Source: Cuneatibacter sp. NSJ-177 (GTDB lineage: Bacteria > Bacillota > Clostridia > Lachnospirales > Lachnospiraceae). Taken from it: 64,000 nt of DNA. The stretch lies in the NCBI RefSeq assembly GCF_022867805.1, contig NZ_JALIFO010000006.1, forward strand, positions 930,001 through 994,000, read 5' to 3'. A program made the translations under genes and the position numbers. Within the stretch, counting starts at the first letter, position 1, and each line of letters opens with the position of its first letter. Positions 56,596 through 64,000 of this stretch are shown here, one piece after another. The notes beneath the pieces were generated by a model, which was not told the origin of the DNA, searched no databases, and was given only the letters and a program-made list of their open reading frames with translations.

Positions 56596-57228
56596 TCAAA
56601 TATTCTGGCCATTTTCCGGCAAAAACGATAGGAAACCGCCCCGCAGGAAGCGCACCATGAGTTTTAATTGTTCTTTGGCGCTCTTTTCATCAAAATCATG
56701 GGAGAGAATGTGCATGACGGCGCCTAGTTGAAGGTGAGAGAACCAATGGATCGTGCAGTCGTTAAACGGATGGATATTGGGCATTGTTTTCTCAATGAGC
56801 CGGTAGGTCTGGCGGTCCATTAGGGAGGTGATCTGGTTAAAGAATTCCTCCACGGCCGGATGTTCCCGATTGTTCAGGATCAGTTGGCAGACTGTTTGGT
56901 TGGAAAAATAAAATTCCAGAAATTCTTCTGCGGCCCGGAAGTCTTCTTCTTCGTTCTTTGCCAGAGTTTCCGCGGAGCTTGCTAACTCGGCTTCATAATG
57001 GGATACGAGCAGCGCCAGGATGCGTCCGGTGGCCGGAGACAGGGTCTGCCGGAACAGATCTTCTTTGTCCTGAAAGAAAAAATAGAGAGCTCCGGTGGTT
57101 ACCTCTGCATTGGCACAAATTCTGCGAAGGGATGCCTTGGCAAACCCATAGGAGGCAAATTCCAGAGCCGCCGATTCCAACAGGCGCATCTTGGTTTCTT
57201 CCGGGACAGCCCCGGCTTTTCTGGTCAT
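56596..57228 (-). CDS. TetR family transcriptional regulator
   Basis: 210 residues with an N-terminal TetR helix-turn-helix (ALEFASYGFAKASLRRICANAEVTTGALYFFFQDKEDL; key part TTGALYFFFQDKEDL) and a variable C-terminal ligand domain. ATG with AGGAGG. Its promoter (57270-57298) is followed by a palindromic operator, which suggests autoregulation, and the same palindrome precedes the ABC genes downstream. It probably senses a substrate of the exporter; ligand unknown. Confidence 0.93.
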   Translation of the reverse strand: MTRKAGAVPEETKMRLLESAALEFASYGFAKASLRRICANAEVTTGALYFFFQDKEDLFRQTLSPATGRILALLVSHYEAELASSAETLAKNEEEDFRAAEEFLEFYFSNQTVCQLILNNREHPAVEEFFNQITSLMDRQTYRLIEKTMPNIHPFNDCTIHWFSHLQLGAVMHILSHDFDEKSAKEQLKLMVRFLRGGFLSFLPENGQNI

Positions 57229-57247
57229 AAATCCTCCTCCTTTATCA

Positions 57248-57298
57248 AAATAACATTGTTATTTATGATAGTGTAAGGGAGAAAAAGAAAATTGTCAA
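57248..57298 (-). promoter_or_regulatory. tetR promoter and operator
   Basis: Minus strand TTGACA (57293-57298), 17-base spacer, TACACT (57270-57275), then palindrome aaataaca-t-tgttattt (57248-57264) over the start region. Confidence 0.75.
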
Positions 57299-57501
57299 GA
57301 TAAAAAGCGAAAGTATTCACTGACGGCGATTTGTTTTGCCATGGTTTCCAGAAAGCCTGCCTGACGCCGCAGTTCCTCAGCCGTATGAATTTGATCGTTT
57401 TGCTCATGAAGAGCAATTTGCATTTCAACAGGCAGAGAGAGAAAATATTGACGCGTACTGCTGCTTTTTTCCAGCATATGGCCCAGATCTTCATACTTCA
57501 A
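57295..57501 (-). CDS. Small helical protein of unknown function
   Basis: 68 residues from a TTG at 57501, preferred because GGGGGTGAT lies 5 bases upstream. Sequence MKYEDLGHMLEKSSSTRQYF, SLPVEMQIALHEQND, IHTAEELRRQAGFLE is all-helical, and similar short clostridial proteins carry the YFxSLPxxxQxxLxxQND pattern; no function is known to me. Its 3' end overlaps the tetR -35 box by a few bases on the same strand. Confidence 0.55.
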   Translation of the reverse strand: MKYEDLGHMLEKSSSTRQYFLSLPVEMQIALHEQNDQIHTAEELRRQAGFLETMAKQIAVSEYFRFLS

Positions 57502-57744
57502 AGAAATCACCCCCAGAATATTTTGATTGCTTTGCGCGAAAATTATACACTTTCCCAAACCATAAGATTTTATGAGGAACAGAGGGTTTTTCATTGACAA
57601 AGGAGCAAAAACATGTTAGGCTAAAAAAGAGTTAGAATAGACTAACCAAATATACGTTTTCTTCGGCCTCAAAAGAAAAATCAGGCTGTTTCGGCGAGAA
57701 CCGGCCATGCGGGTCCAGGAAACATATACCAGAGGAGGAAGTTC

Positions 57745-58116
57745 ATGTCTACCGTGATCATCTGCGCCGCTTTGGTGCTTATCTGTGTGTTTTCTGTCCG
57801 AAGTTATCTCAAGAAAATGAAGCACGGCTGCTGCGGCGCAGGAGGATATGACGAGAAGAAAATCCGGCCGAAGGACCGGGAGCTTTCCCACTATTCCTAT
57901 GCGCGCCGGATTCAGATTGAAGGGATGAGCTGTAAAAACTGCGCAATCCGGATCGCCAATGCGTTCCATGAAAGGGATGGATTTTATGCAGAGGTGAACC
58001 AGAAAGAAGGCTTCGCTCTGGTCCGGATGAAAAAACGAGTTTCGGACGAAGAACTGAGGAAAATCATAGCGCAGGCAGGCTATCGGGCGATTAAAATTGA
58101 TCCGGCCGGGCTATGA
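57745..58116 (+). CDS. Small membrane-anchored heavy-metal-associated (HMA) protein
   Basis: 123 residues. Residues 1-20 form a membrane helix followed by a Cys-rich stretch (KHGCCGAGGYDEKK) like that of FeoB-associated proteins. An HMA fold (about 50-120) follows with the metal motif GMSCKNCAIRI (CxxC) and the usual GYRA end. Probably binds Cu or another soft metal; a membrane-tethered HMA beside no metal ATPase is unusual. ATG with AGAGGAGG. Confidence 0.85.
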   Translation: MSTVIICAALVLICVFSVRSYLKKMKHGCCGAGGYDEKKIRPKDRELSHYSYARRIQIEGMSCKNCAIRIANAFHERDGFYAEVNQKEGFALVRMKKRVSDEELRKIIAQAGYRAIKIDPAGL

Positions 58117-58174
58117 CGAAAGAAAAGGAGAAAATACGGAATCGAAAGTGAGAAAAATAGATTTTAATTGATCC

Positions 58175-58219
58175 AAAAGCCAGAGGCAGGGGAGATTCCC
58201 CAGTCCTTCGGCTTTTTTT
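58175..58219 (+). terminator. Terminator after the HMA gene
   Basis: aaaagcc...ggctttttttc stem with inner gcaggggag/ttccccagtcc pairing and a seven-T run. Confidence 0.8.
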
Positions 58220-58329
58220 CATGGGAAATTCCTTCGAAATTCAACATAAGCAAAAAATACTCCGCTATGGATGCGCAGGATCTGCCCTAAGATACGCAAA
58301 TGCAGATGATAAAATGATGGAAAGTTAAC

Positions 58330-58382
58330 TTGACATTAACGTGAATCCATGTATAATAAGTACATGGAAAGCAAACTTTCCT
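58330..58382 (+). promoter_or_regulatory. Promoter with operator palindrome for the XRE-membrane protein pair
   Basis: TTGACA (58330-58335), 16-base spacer, TATAAT (58352-58357). The palindrome CCATGTA-N7-TACATGG (58347-58367) covers the -10 box, a likely autoregulatory site. A hairpin ggaaag-caaa-ctttcc follows (58366-58381). Confidence 0.75.
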
Positions 58383-58403
58383 TTTAGAAAGGAGAGAAGT
58401 GGA

Positions 58404-58607
58404 TTGAAAAACCGGTTGGAGGAGATCCGAAAGAGCCGGGGAATCAAGCAGGAAGAGCTGGCCAGCGCTTTGGAGGTTTCGAGACAGACGATCGGATCCC
58501 TGGAAAACGGGCGGTATAATCCGTCCATCCTTTTAGCATTTAAAATTGCAAGGTACTTTGAGATGCAAATTGAGGATATCTTCATCTACGAGGAGGATCA
58601 GGAATGA
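58404..58607 (+). CDS. XRE family regulator (short)
   Basis: 67 residues, a single helix-turn-helix domain: KNRLEEIRKSRGIKQEELASALEVSRQTIGSLENGRYNPS (key part QEELASALEVSRQTIGSLENGRYNPS). The TTG at 58404 is chosen because AAAGGAGAG precedes it by 7 bases; an upstream ATG lies inside the promoter. The stop overlaps the next ATG (ATGA). Such pairs of XRE regulator and small membrane protein are common in Firmicutes. Confidence 0.88.
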   Translation: MKNRLEEIRKSRGIKQEELASALEVSRQTIGSLENGRYNPSILLAFKIARYFEMQIEDIFIYEEDQE

Positions 58608-59035
58608 AGAAAAAATGGGGGGACTATGTGATTGCCGGGGCCGGGGCGGCCCTTTTAATCGCCGGATTGATTCTGAAGAAATCAGCGGGAGAAGTCCAGG
58701 GGATCCTGCTGGTGCTGCCCTATATTCTGCTCGGCTGCGGCTGCGGTGTGTTTGGGCACGGGATGGGGAGCGCGATCAGCAGGCGGGTTTTGGAGAAGTC
58801 GCCGGAAATGCGGAAGCAGATGGAAATCGACCAAAACGACGAGAGAAATATTGCGATTCGGAACCGGGCGAAGGGCAAGGCCTTTGATTTTATGATCTAT
58901 GTGTTTTCTGCGCTGATGTTCTGCTTCCTTTTTATGGAGGTGGAGCTGGGCGCAATTCTTCTCTTTGTTTTTGCTTATACCATGGTAGGCGGAAGTTTTG
59001 TCTACTATCTGGTAAAGTATGAAAGGGAAATGTAG
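58604..59035 (+). CDS. Small membrane protein paired with the XRE regulator
   Basis: 143 residues with about four hydrophobic segments (DYVIAGAGAALLIAGLIL; GILLVLPYILLGCGCGVFG; FMIYVFSALMFCFLF; AILLFVFAYTMVGGSFVYYLV) around a charged loop with QNDERNIAIRNRAKGKAFD. The pattern resembles DUF2178/DUF6442-like membrane proteins encoded after XRE regulators; function unknown. Co-translated with the regulator through a 4-base overlap. Confidence 0.72.
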   Translation: MKKKWGDYVIAGAGAALLIAGLILKKSAGEVQGILLVLPYILLGCGCGVFGHGMGSAISRRVLEKSPEMRKQMEIDQNDERNIAIRNRAKGKAFDFMIYVFSALMFCFLFMEVELGAILLFVFAYTMVGGSFVYYLVKYEREM

Positions 59036-59106
59036 CTTACTTTGAAGCAGGAATCCCATTGGCTTTAGACAATGGGTAGTTCACTTTCTGGAAAGGAAAC
59101 GAATTT

Positions 59107-59814
59107 ATGAGATTTGTCATCGAGCACCTTGAGAAGCATTTTGAAAAGAAAGAGGTTTTGCGCGATATCAATTTTGCCTTTGAGAGCGGAAAAATCTACG
59201 GCCTTCTGGGCCGGAACGGAGCGGGGAAAACCACGCTGTTTAACTGTCTGAACCAAGATATCAAAGCGGACGGAGGAAACTTCTACCTGGAGGAATCCGG
59301 CGTCAGACGGGACGTGGCGGCGGAGGATATCGGCTATGTCCTCTCCACTCCCACGGTTCCCGAATTTCTGACAGGGCGGGAGTTCCTTAAATTTTTCATC
59401 GATATCAATGAAAAAACGATTTCCAATCCGAAATCGCTGGACGAATACTTTGATACGATGAGCATTGAGCCGGAAGATCGGGACAAGTTGCTGAAAGATT
59501 ATTCCCATGGCATGAAAAATAAGATGCAGATGCTGATCAATATGATCGCCCAGCCGAATATTTTGCTGCTTGATGAGCCTCTGACTTCCCTGGATGTGGT
59601 GGTGGCGGAAGAGATGAAGCAGCTGCTCCGGTCTCTGAAAGCCGGCCGTGTTACGATTTTTTCCACCCATATCATGGACTTGGCCCTCGATCTGTGCGAT
59701 GAGATCGTGCTGCTGAACCGCGGCGTGCTGGAAGTGGTGGACAAAGCCAATTTGGACAATCAGGAGTTTAAGGAAAAGATCATTGCCGCTCTGAGGGAGG
59801 AAGGCCATGAATAA
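59107..59814 (+). CDS. ABC transporter ATP-binding protein
   Basis: 235 residues. Walker A GRNGAGKTT, a short signature (YSHGMKNKMQ in place of LSGGQ), Walker B ILLLDEPLTSLD and H-loop STHIMD. The deviating signature is common in exporters paired with large unusual permeases. Overlaps the permease start by 8 bases. ATG with GGAAAGGAAACG. Confidence 0.93.
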   Translation: MRFVIEHLEKHFEKKEVLRDINFAFESGKIYGLLGRNGAGKTTLFNCLNQDIKADGGNFYLEESGVRRDVAAEDIGYVLSTPTVPEFLTGREFLKFFIDINEKTISNPKSLDEYFDTMSIEPEDRDKLLKDYSHGMKNKMQMLINMIAQPNILLLDEPLTSLDVVVAEEMKQLLRSLKAGRVTIFSTHIMDLALDLCDEIVLLNRGVLEVVDKANLDNQEFKEKIIAALREEGHE

Positions 59815-61378
59815 GACCCTGCGGATCTCGTTTTCCCTGAAAAATACATACCGGGTCAACAGTATTCTCTACTCGCTGAAACAGGTTCCGATTCTAAAAA
59901 GACTGCTCCCCGGCACCTTATATCAGGTGCATGGCCTGAAGGTGTTTGCCAATATCCTCTCGGCAATCTGGGAGGTCGCATCGATTTTCCTTGGTAAGTT
60001 TCTTTACTTTTTGATTTTGCTTGCGGGAGCCGGGATGCTGTACAAGGAGGCGGCTGCGGACCGGCTGTTCCTCCACATTCTCTTTTTCTTGACGGTGATC
60101 GGGTCCTTTGCCAACACCTTTTTGTTTAATCCGTCGCGGGATAAATATTATGCCATGATTTTGATGAGGATGAACGCGCGGGAATACACCTTGGTCAATT
60201 ACGGCTATGCAGTCGGAAAGGTGGTGATCGGCTTCTTGCCTTTTGCGATTCTGTTTGGGCACTCCGCCGGGGTTCCGCTGTGGATCTGCCTGGTCATTCC
60301 GTTTTTTGTGGCAGGACTGAAAATTACCGTGGCGGCGGTTTCTCTCCGGCAGTACGAAAAAACCGGGGATGCGACGAATGAAAACGGACTCAGTAAACTG
60401 GCATGGATCGGGATGATCCTCCTCCTGGCGGCCGCCTACGGGCTTCCGGCCATTGGCGTCATCCTTCCGGCAGGGGTTACGGCAGGAGGAATGCTCTTAG
60501 CTGTTTTGGCGGGGCTGATTTCCGCAAGGAAAGTGCTCACCTTCCGGGATTACCGTGACATGTATCAGCAGCTCCTGGCGGATTCAATGAATCAGATGGA
60601 TACGGTCAAAAAAATGGCCCAGGAGCAGAGCCGTAAAGTGATTTCCGCAGACATAGGGATTACCAGCCGTAAAAAGGGCTTTGAATTTCTGAACGAATTG
60701 TTTATCAAAAGGCATCAGAAAATTCTCTGGAAATCATCCAAGCGGATTGCACTCGTCAGCTTATGCCTGGTTCTGGGCGGAATGCTTGCCTTTTACCTGG
60801 CTCCGGAGATCGGGGAGAAATTGAACCGTCTGTTTTTGACTTACCTTCCGTACTTTGTCTTTATCATGTACGCGGTTAACCGGGGGACTGGTTTTACCCG
60901 CGCGCTGTTTATGAACTGTGACCACAGCCTTCTGACCTACTCCTTTTTCAAACAGCCCAGATTTGTTTTGAAGCTGTTTCAGATCCGGCTCAGGGAGATA
61001 GTGAAAATCAACCTGCTGCCTGCCTTTGTGATCGGGGCCGGACTGTCTCTTTTACTTTACATGTCGGGAGGCACGGACAATCCTCTGAATTATGGGGTGC
61101 TGTTTGTCTCTATCATCTGTATGAGTATCTTTTTCTCCGTCCATTACCTGACGATCTATTATTTGTTGCAGCCTTACAATGCGGGAACGGAGATCAAGAG
61201 CGGTACCTATCAGCTGGTTTTATCCGGTACCTATCTGGTTTGCTTTTTTATGATGCAGCTGCATATGCCTACCCTGCTGTTCGGCGGCCTGGCCATTGTG
61301 TTCTGCGTGCTGTACTGTATCGTGGCCTGCGTCCTTGTCTACCGGTTTGCACCGAAGACATTCCGGCTGAGAAATTAG
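59807..61378 (+). CDS. ABC-type permease, large membrane protein
   Basis: 523 residues with about ten hydrophobic segments in two blocks (about 55-250 and 300-515) separated by a charged segment (QQLLADSMNQMDTVKKMAQEQS). No recognisable MacB or ABC-2 signature, but the direct 8-base overlap with the ATPase gene makes it its membrane partner. Typical length for the clostridial permeases of this pairing. Substrate unknown. Confidence 0.8.
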   Translation: MNKTLRISFSLKNTYRVNSILYSLKQVPILKRLLPGTLYQVHGLKVFANILSAIWEVASIFLGKFLYFLILLAGAGMLYKEAAADRLFLHILFFLTVIGSFANTFLFNPSRDKYYAMILMRMNAREYTLVNYGYAVGKVVIGFLPFAILFGHSAGVPLWICLVIPFFVAGLKITVAAVSLRQYEKTGDATNENGLSKLAWIGMILLLAAAYGLPAIGVILPAGVTAGGMLLAVLAGLISARKVLTFRDYRDMYQQLLADSMNQMDTVKKMAQEQSRKVISADIGITSRKKGFEFLNELFIKRHQKILWKSSKRIALVSLCLVLGGMLAFYLAPEIGEKLNRLFLTYLPYFVFIMYAVNRGTGFTRALFMNCDHSLLTYSFFKQPRFVLKLFQIRLREIVKINLLPAFVIGAGLSLLLYMSGGTDNPLNYGVLFVSIICMSIFFSVHYLTIYYLLQPYNAGTEIKSGTYQLVLSGTYLVCFFMMQLHMPTLLFGGLAIVFCVLYCIVACVLVYRFAPKTFRLRN

Positions 61379-61402
61379 AGACAAGCTTTGCGTGCGAAGA
61401 AG

Positions 61403-61424
61403 CGCCCGGCGTTACTGCCGGGCG
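61403..61424 (+). terminator. GC-rich hairpin after the permease gene
   Basis: cgcccggc-gttact-gccgggcg, followed by taaacaattt; no long T-run, so termination is uncertain. Confidence 0.5.
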
Positions 61425-61571
61425 TAAACAATTTAGGCGTTGTTTCCAGTGGGGGAGGCTTGCCGCCATCGGGCAGGCGCCGGTTGACGGAAAAATGGGC
61501 GTGTGTTAGAATGAAGAACAGATTCGGCGATCGGCAGCCGGAAATATTGGGAAGAAGGAAAAGGTGAGAAT

Positions 61572-62186
61572 ATGAAGGCTCCCAGGACAAAACGGCAGCA
61601 GCAGGCATTGGAAACCAGAGAAAAAATTGTAAATTGCGCCCTGCGGCTTTTTGGAGAAAAAGGTTTCGACAACGTTTCCATGGAAATGATTGCGGAAGAG
61701 ACCAATACTTCCATCGGCGCCATCTATCATCACTTTTCCGGCAAGGAAGAAATTGCAGCGCAGACATTGGTTTCTCTGGATGAAGGATATGAGGAATATT
61801 TTGAATACCTGACGGAGGATGAGGCGGCCCAGGCGCTGACACCGCTGAAAAAGCTGGAGGAATATTTTGTTTTTGTCCAAATCCGGTCTTCGGAGACAAA
61901 ATCGCTGAACTATGCCTACATCCATGACCTGAGAGACACGGCGGACACCATGATCCTCGGAGTCAACAAGGACCGCATGATATATCAAAATTATGAAAAG
62001 CTGATCCGGCTTTGCCAGGAAAAGGGAGAATTGCCGCAGGACAGCGAGGCGGAACGGGTCATTTCGGTGCTGACTCAAGTCAGCCGCGGACTGTTAGTGG
62101 ACTGGATGCTGCAAAAACAATCTTTTGACATCGAAGAGCAGGCGAGAATCCTGATTCATATTGTCCTACAAGGTTTAGCCCGGTAG
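61572..62186 (+). CDS. TetR family transcriptional regulator
   Basis: 204 residues. N-terminal helix-turn-helix (ALRLFGEKGFDNVSMEMIAEETNTSIGAIYHHFSGKEEI; key part TSIGAIYHHFSGKEE) and a C-terminal ligand domain of typical size. AGAAAAGGTGAG site before the ATG. Located downstream of the second ABC exporter pair, on the same strand but with a 193-base gap and a hairpin, so it is probably transcribed separately. Confidence 0.92.
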   Translation: MKAPRTKRQQQALETREKIVNCALRLFGEKGFDNVSMEMIAEETNTSIGAIYHHFSGKEEIAAQTLVSLDEGYEEYFEYLTEDEAAQALTPLKKLEEYFVFVQIRSSETKSLNYAYIHDLRDTADTMILGVNKDRMIYQNYEKLIRLCQEKGELPQDSEAERVISVLTQVSRGLLVDWMLQKQSFDIEEQARILIHIVLQGLAR

Positions 62187-62291
62187 AAACGCATAACCGG
62201 CGGACAGTGGTATTCTTTTGGCGCAAACTCTACGGAGCGTTTGTTGCGAAAAAACAAATTGGCAGGTAAGATAATTCCGGGAGGTGTGATC

Positions 62292-62885
62292 ATGGATTGT
62301 AGCAAAGTCGGTAAATTGATTCTTGCCTTGCGCCAGGAAAAGGGCATGACGCAAAAGGCGCTTGCCGATGCGATGAATATCAGCGACCGGACCATATCGA
62401 AATGGGAGCGGGGCAACGGCTGCCCCGATGTATCCCTGCTCCGTGAGCTGTCTGATATTTTAGGGGTCAAGATCGAAAAATTACTGGCGGGCGATTTGGA
62501 GCCCAACGAGACGGATGGAGGAAATATGAAAAAGGTAAAGTTTTACGTCTGCCCGGAATGCGGGAATATTTTGTGCTGCACAGGGGACAGCGAAATTGCC
62601 TGCTGCGGGAGAACGCTGGCTCCTCTGACGGCAAGACCGGAGGATTCGGAACATGCCATATGCGTCGAAGAGATAGAAGATGATTTCTATGTTACGATGC
62701 AGCACGAGATGAGCAAGCAGCACTATATCACTTTTGCGGCGTACGTGACGTATGACCGGGTGCTTTTAGTAAAGTTGTATCCAGAGCAGCCGGCGGAAAT
62801 CCGCTTTCCGAAAATGCACGGCGGAGCGCTGTATGTCTGCTGCAGTGAACATGGACTGATTCGAAAAATGAAAAGCAAGAAGTAA
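62292..62885 (+). CDS. XRE regulator fused to a desulfoferrodoxin/superoxide-reductase-like domain
   Basis: 197 residues. Residues 4-60 form an XRE helix-turn-helix (MTQKALADAMNISDRTISKWERG). From about 78 the chain reads FYVCPECGNILCCTGDSEIACCG, a desulforedoxin-like Cys-rich knuckle, then a superoxide-reductase-type fold: HEMSKQHYITFAAY and ALYVCCSEHGL retain three His and one Cys of the iron site. The chain is intact and starts at ATG 62292 with GGGAGGTG. The sensing of superoxide or iron by the fused domain is inference. No target promoter is recognised. Confidence 0.85.
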   Translation: MDCSKVGKLILALRQEKGMTQKALADAMNISDRTISKWERGNGCPDVSLLRELSDILGVKIEKLLAGDLEPNETDGGNMKKVKFYVCPECGNILCCTGDSEIACCGRTLAPLTARPEDSEHAICVEEIEDDFYVTMQHEMSKQHYITFAAYVTYDRVLLVKLYPEQPAEIRFPKMHGGALYVCCSEHGLIRKMKSKK

Positions 62886-63120
62886 AGCTGGCCGGGTTTC
62901 ATTTGTTCCCGGCCTGGGAGAAGGATAGCGGCAGGAAGCAGCTGTCCTTTTTTGATACCTTTTGATCACAGCACATCCTGCGGAATTCTGTTGACAGGAG
63001 AGGAAAAAAATGATACGTTAGAATCAGAATGTATTCTGCGAATAGATTTTGTATAAGTGCAGCCGACGGAAGCAGCGCTTTTGCGCAAGGAATAGGAAAA
63101 CTGCGGAGGGTCAAATAAGG
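62886..63120. other. Intergenic region ahead of the glycyl-radical enzyme gene
   Basis: No gene or clear promoter recognised. Confidence 0.35.
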
Positions 63121-64000
63121 ATGGAAGGAAAGCCGTATCGGGAGAGAGTGGAGCGCATGAAAGAAAGGGTGATTTCTGCGCGTCCGGAGATGGATCTGGA
63201 AAATGCAAGAATTCTGACGGAGAGTTTTCAGGAGACGGAGGGACTGCCCTTGGTGGTCCGGAAGGCCAAAGGCTTTTACCGGCAGTGCAAGGAAAAGACG
63301 GTAAAAATCTGGGACGATGAGCTGATCGTCGGCTGTTCCGGCAGCAAGATGCGCGGAGGCATTCTCTGCGCCGATACCTGCTGGTCCGTGCTGGACGAGG
63401 AGCTGGACACCATCAGCGAGCGAAAATATGATCCCTTTTATCTTCGGCCGGAGGACCGGGAGATGTTCGAGACAGTGATTCGCCCTTACTGGAAGGGAAA
63501 GTCGAATTACGAGGAATGGCTGGCTCAGATCCCCCAGGACACCAGGGAGCTGCGGGATCACGGCGTCATCTATATTAACCGGAAAGCGGTCCGCGGCTGG
63601 GGGGAAACCACGGCCGGTTATTCATGGATCATCACAGAAGGGCTGAAAGGGATCCGGGAAGAGATCCAAAAGGAAAAAGATAAGCTGGATTTAACGGTTC
63701 CGGGCGACTACGAGAAAGATTATTATCTGGAATCCATGCGGATTGCCTCCGAAGGAATCGAACTTCTGGCGAACCGCTATGCCGATGAGGCAGAGCGGCT
63801 TGCGGCTGGTACCGAGGACTCGAAGAGGAAGGCGGAACTTCTGGAGATTACCAGGATCTGCCGCAAAGTGCCCTTAAATCCAGCGGAGACTTTCTGGGAG
63901 GCGTTGCAGTCCCTTTACCTTTATCAAATCTGTATTTTTATGGAGCAGAACGCGGCCAGCTACAATCCGGGACGGATGGATCAATATTTGTGGCCGTTTT
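63121..64000 (+). CDS. Glycyl-radical enzyme of the pyruvate formate-lyase family (3' end outside window)
   Basis: The ATG at 63121 starts an open frame that runs off the window (about 293 residues seen). Similar to PFL2-type glycyl-radical enzymes: VKIWDDELIVGCSGSKMRGGILCADT, YDPFYLRPEDREMF, YINRKAVRGWGETTAGY, and CRKVPLNPAETFWEALQSLYLYQICIFMEQNAASYNPGRMDQ (key part NPGRMDQYL). The catalytic Cys and glycyl loop lie beyond the window, so the substrate class (choline lyase, diol/hydroxyproline dehydratase, arylacetate decarboxylase) cannot be fixed. An activase gene is expected next. Confidence 0.85.
   Translation, partial: MEGKPYRERVERMKERVISARPEMDLENARILTESFQETEGLPLVVRKAKGFYRQCKEKTVKIWDDELIVGCSGSKMRGGILCADTCWSVLDEELDTISERKYDPFYLRPEDREMFETVIRPYWKGKSNYEEWLAQIPQDTRELRDHGVIYINRKAVRGWGETTAGYSWIITEGLKGIREEIQKEKDKLDLTVPGDYEKDYYLESMRIASEGIELLANRYADEAERLAAGTEDSKRKAELLEITRICRKVPLNPAETFWEALQSLYLYQICIFMEQNAASYNPGRMDQYLWPF

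Overview
The window looks like chromosomal DNA of a moderately GC-rich, anaerobic clostridial bacterium, most likely Lachnospiraceae or a close relative. Supporting marks are the NifU-like/GGGtGRT gene pair, remnants of a cotJ spore-coat locus, low-GC-style promoters (TTGACA/TATAAT) and strong AGGAGG ribosome sites in GC-rich genes, a GAAC-N4-GTTC LexA box, a hybrid histidine kinase with NTF2-like and PAS domains, and a glycyl-radical enzyme at the right edge. This is inferred from gene content; no taxonomic search was possible.

Layout. 1-2915: end of gpmI, then the NifU-like scaffold and GGGtGRT pair. 2916-4591: small DUF4160-type toxin-antitoxin-like units, both with broken DUF4160 genes, next to a duplicated scrap of the GGGtGRT 3' end. 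4735-6912: minus-strand SOS operon (dinB, a small conserved protein, yedK) behind a LexA box. 7044-9013: dapA and a LysR regulator, minus strand. 9204-15419: complete F1Fo ATP synthase operon atpBEFHAGDC, divergent from the LysR gene. 15495-17795: intact restriction-endonuclease/STAND-type NTPase, a likely defence gene. 18095-24016: housekeeping and stress genes (GNAT, bacteriohemerythrin, nucleoid-associated protein, YbaK-like deacylase, yaaA, bcp, PNPOx-like). 24408-25025: collapsed cotJ locus and tRNA-Arg(CCG). 25221-27658: SH3-domain membrane protein and queA. 27993-31346: decayed paralog of the endonuclease-NTPase gene.

32419-40040 is a surface module: a LytS-like histidine kinase with a 7TM sensor, a response regulator with a SARP-like DNA-binding end, and a 1571-residue wall-anchored protein (SPKTG motif, five putative Ig repeats). 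The promoter of the surface gene carries two tandem 11-bp repeats just upstream of the -10 box, the architecture expected for SARP regulators, and a long leader with two terminator-like hairpins. 40433-49581 is a signalling block: V4R protein, diguanylate cyclase, hybrid kinase, a regulator with two GntR domains, and a GGDEF-EAL protein whose GGDEF motif is degenerate. Together these suggest c-di-GMP and phosphorelay control, perhaps of surface behaviour.

49565-64000: DUF3795 remnant joined to a nucleotidyltransferase, an SDR gene with an internal stop, a secreted CAP protein, a TetR-controlled ABC exporter with matching palindromes at both promoters, a small HMA protein, an XRE/membrane protein pair followed by another ABC exporter and TetR gene, an XRE regulator fused to a superoxide-reductase-like domain, and the start of a glycyl-radical enzyme. 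Several genes are broken (DUF4160 twice, cotJ, STAND paralog, XRE, DUF3795, SDR). Four of the frameshifts lie in homopolymers, so assembly error has to be excluded for those.
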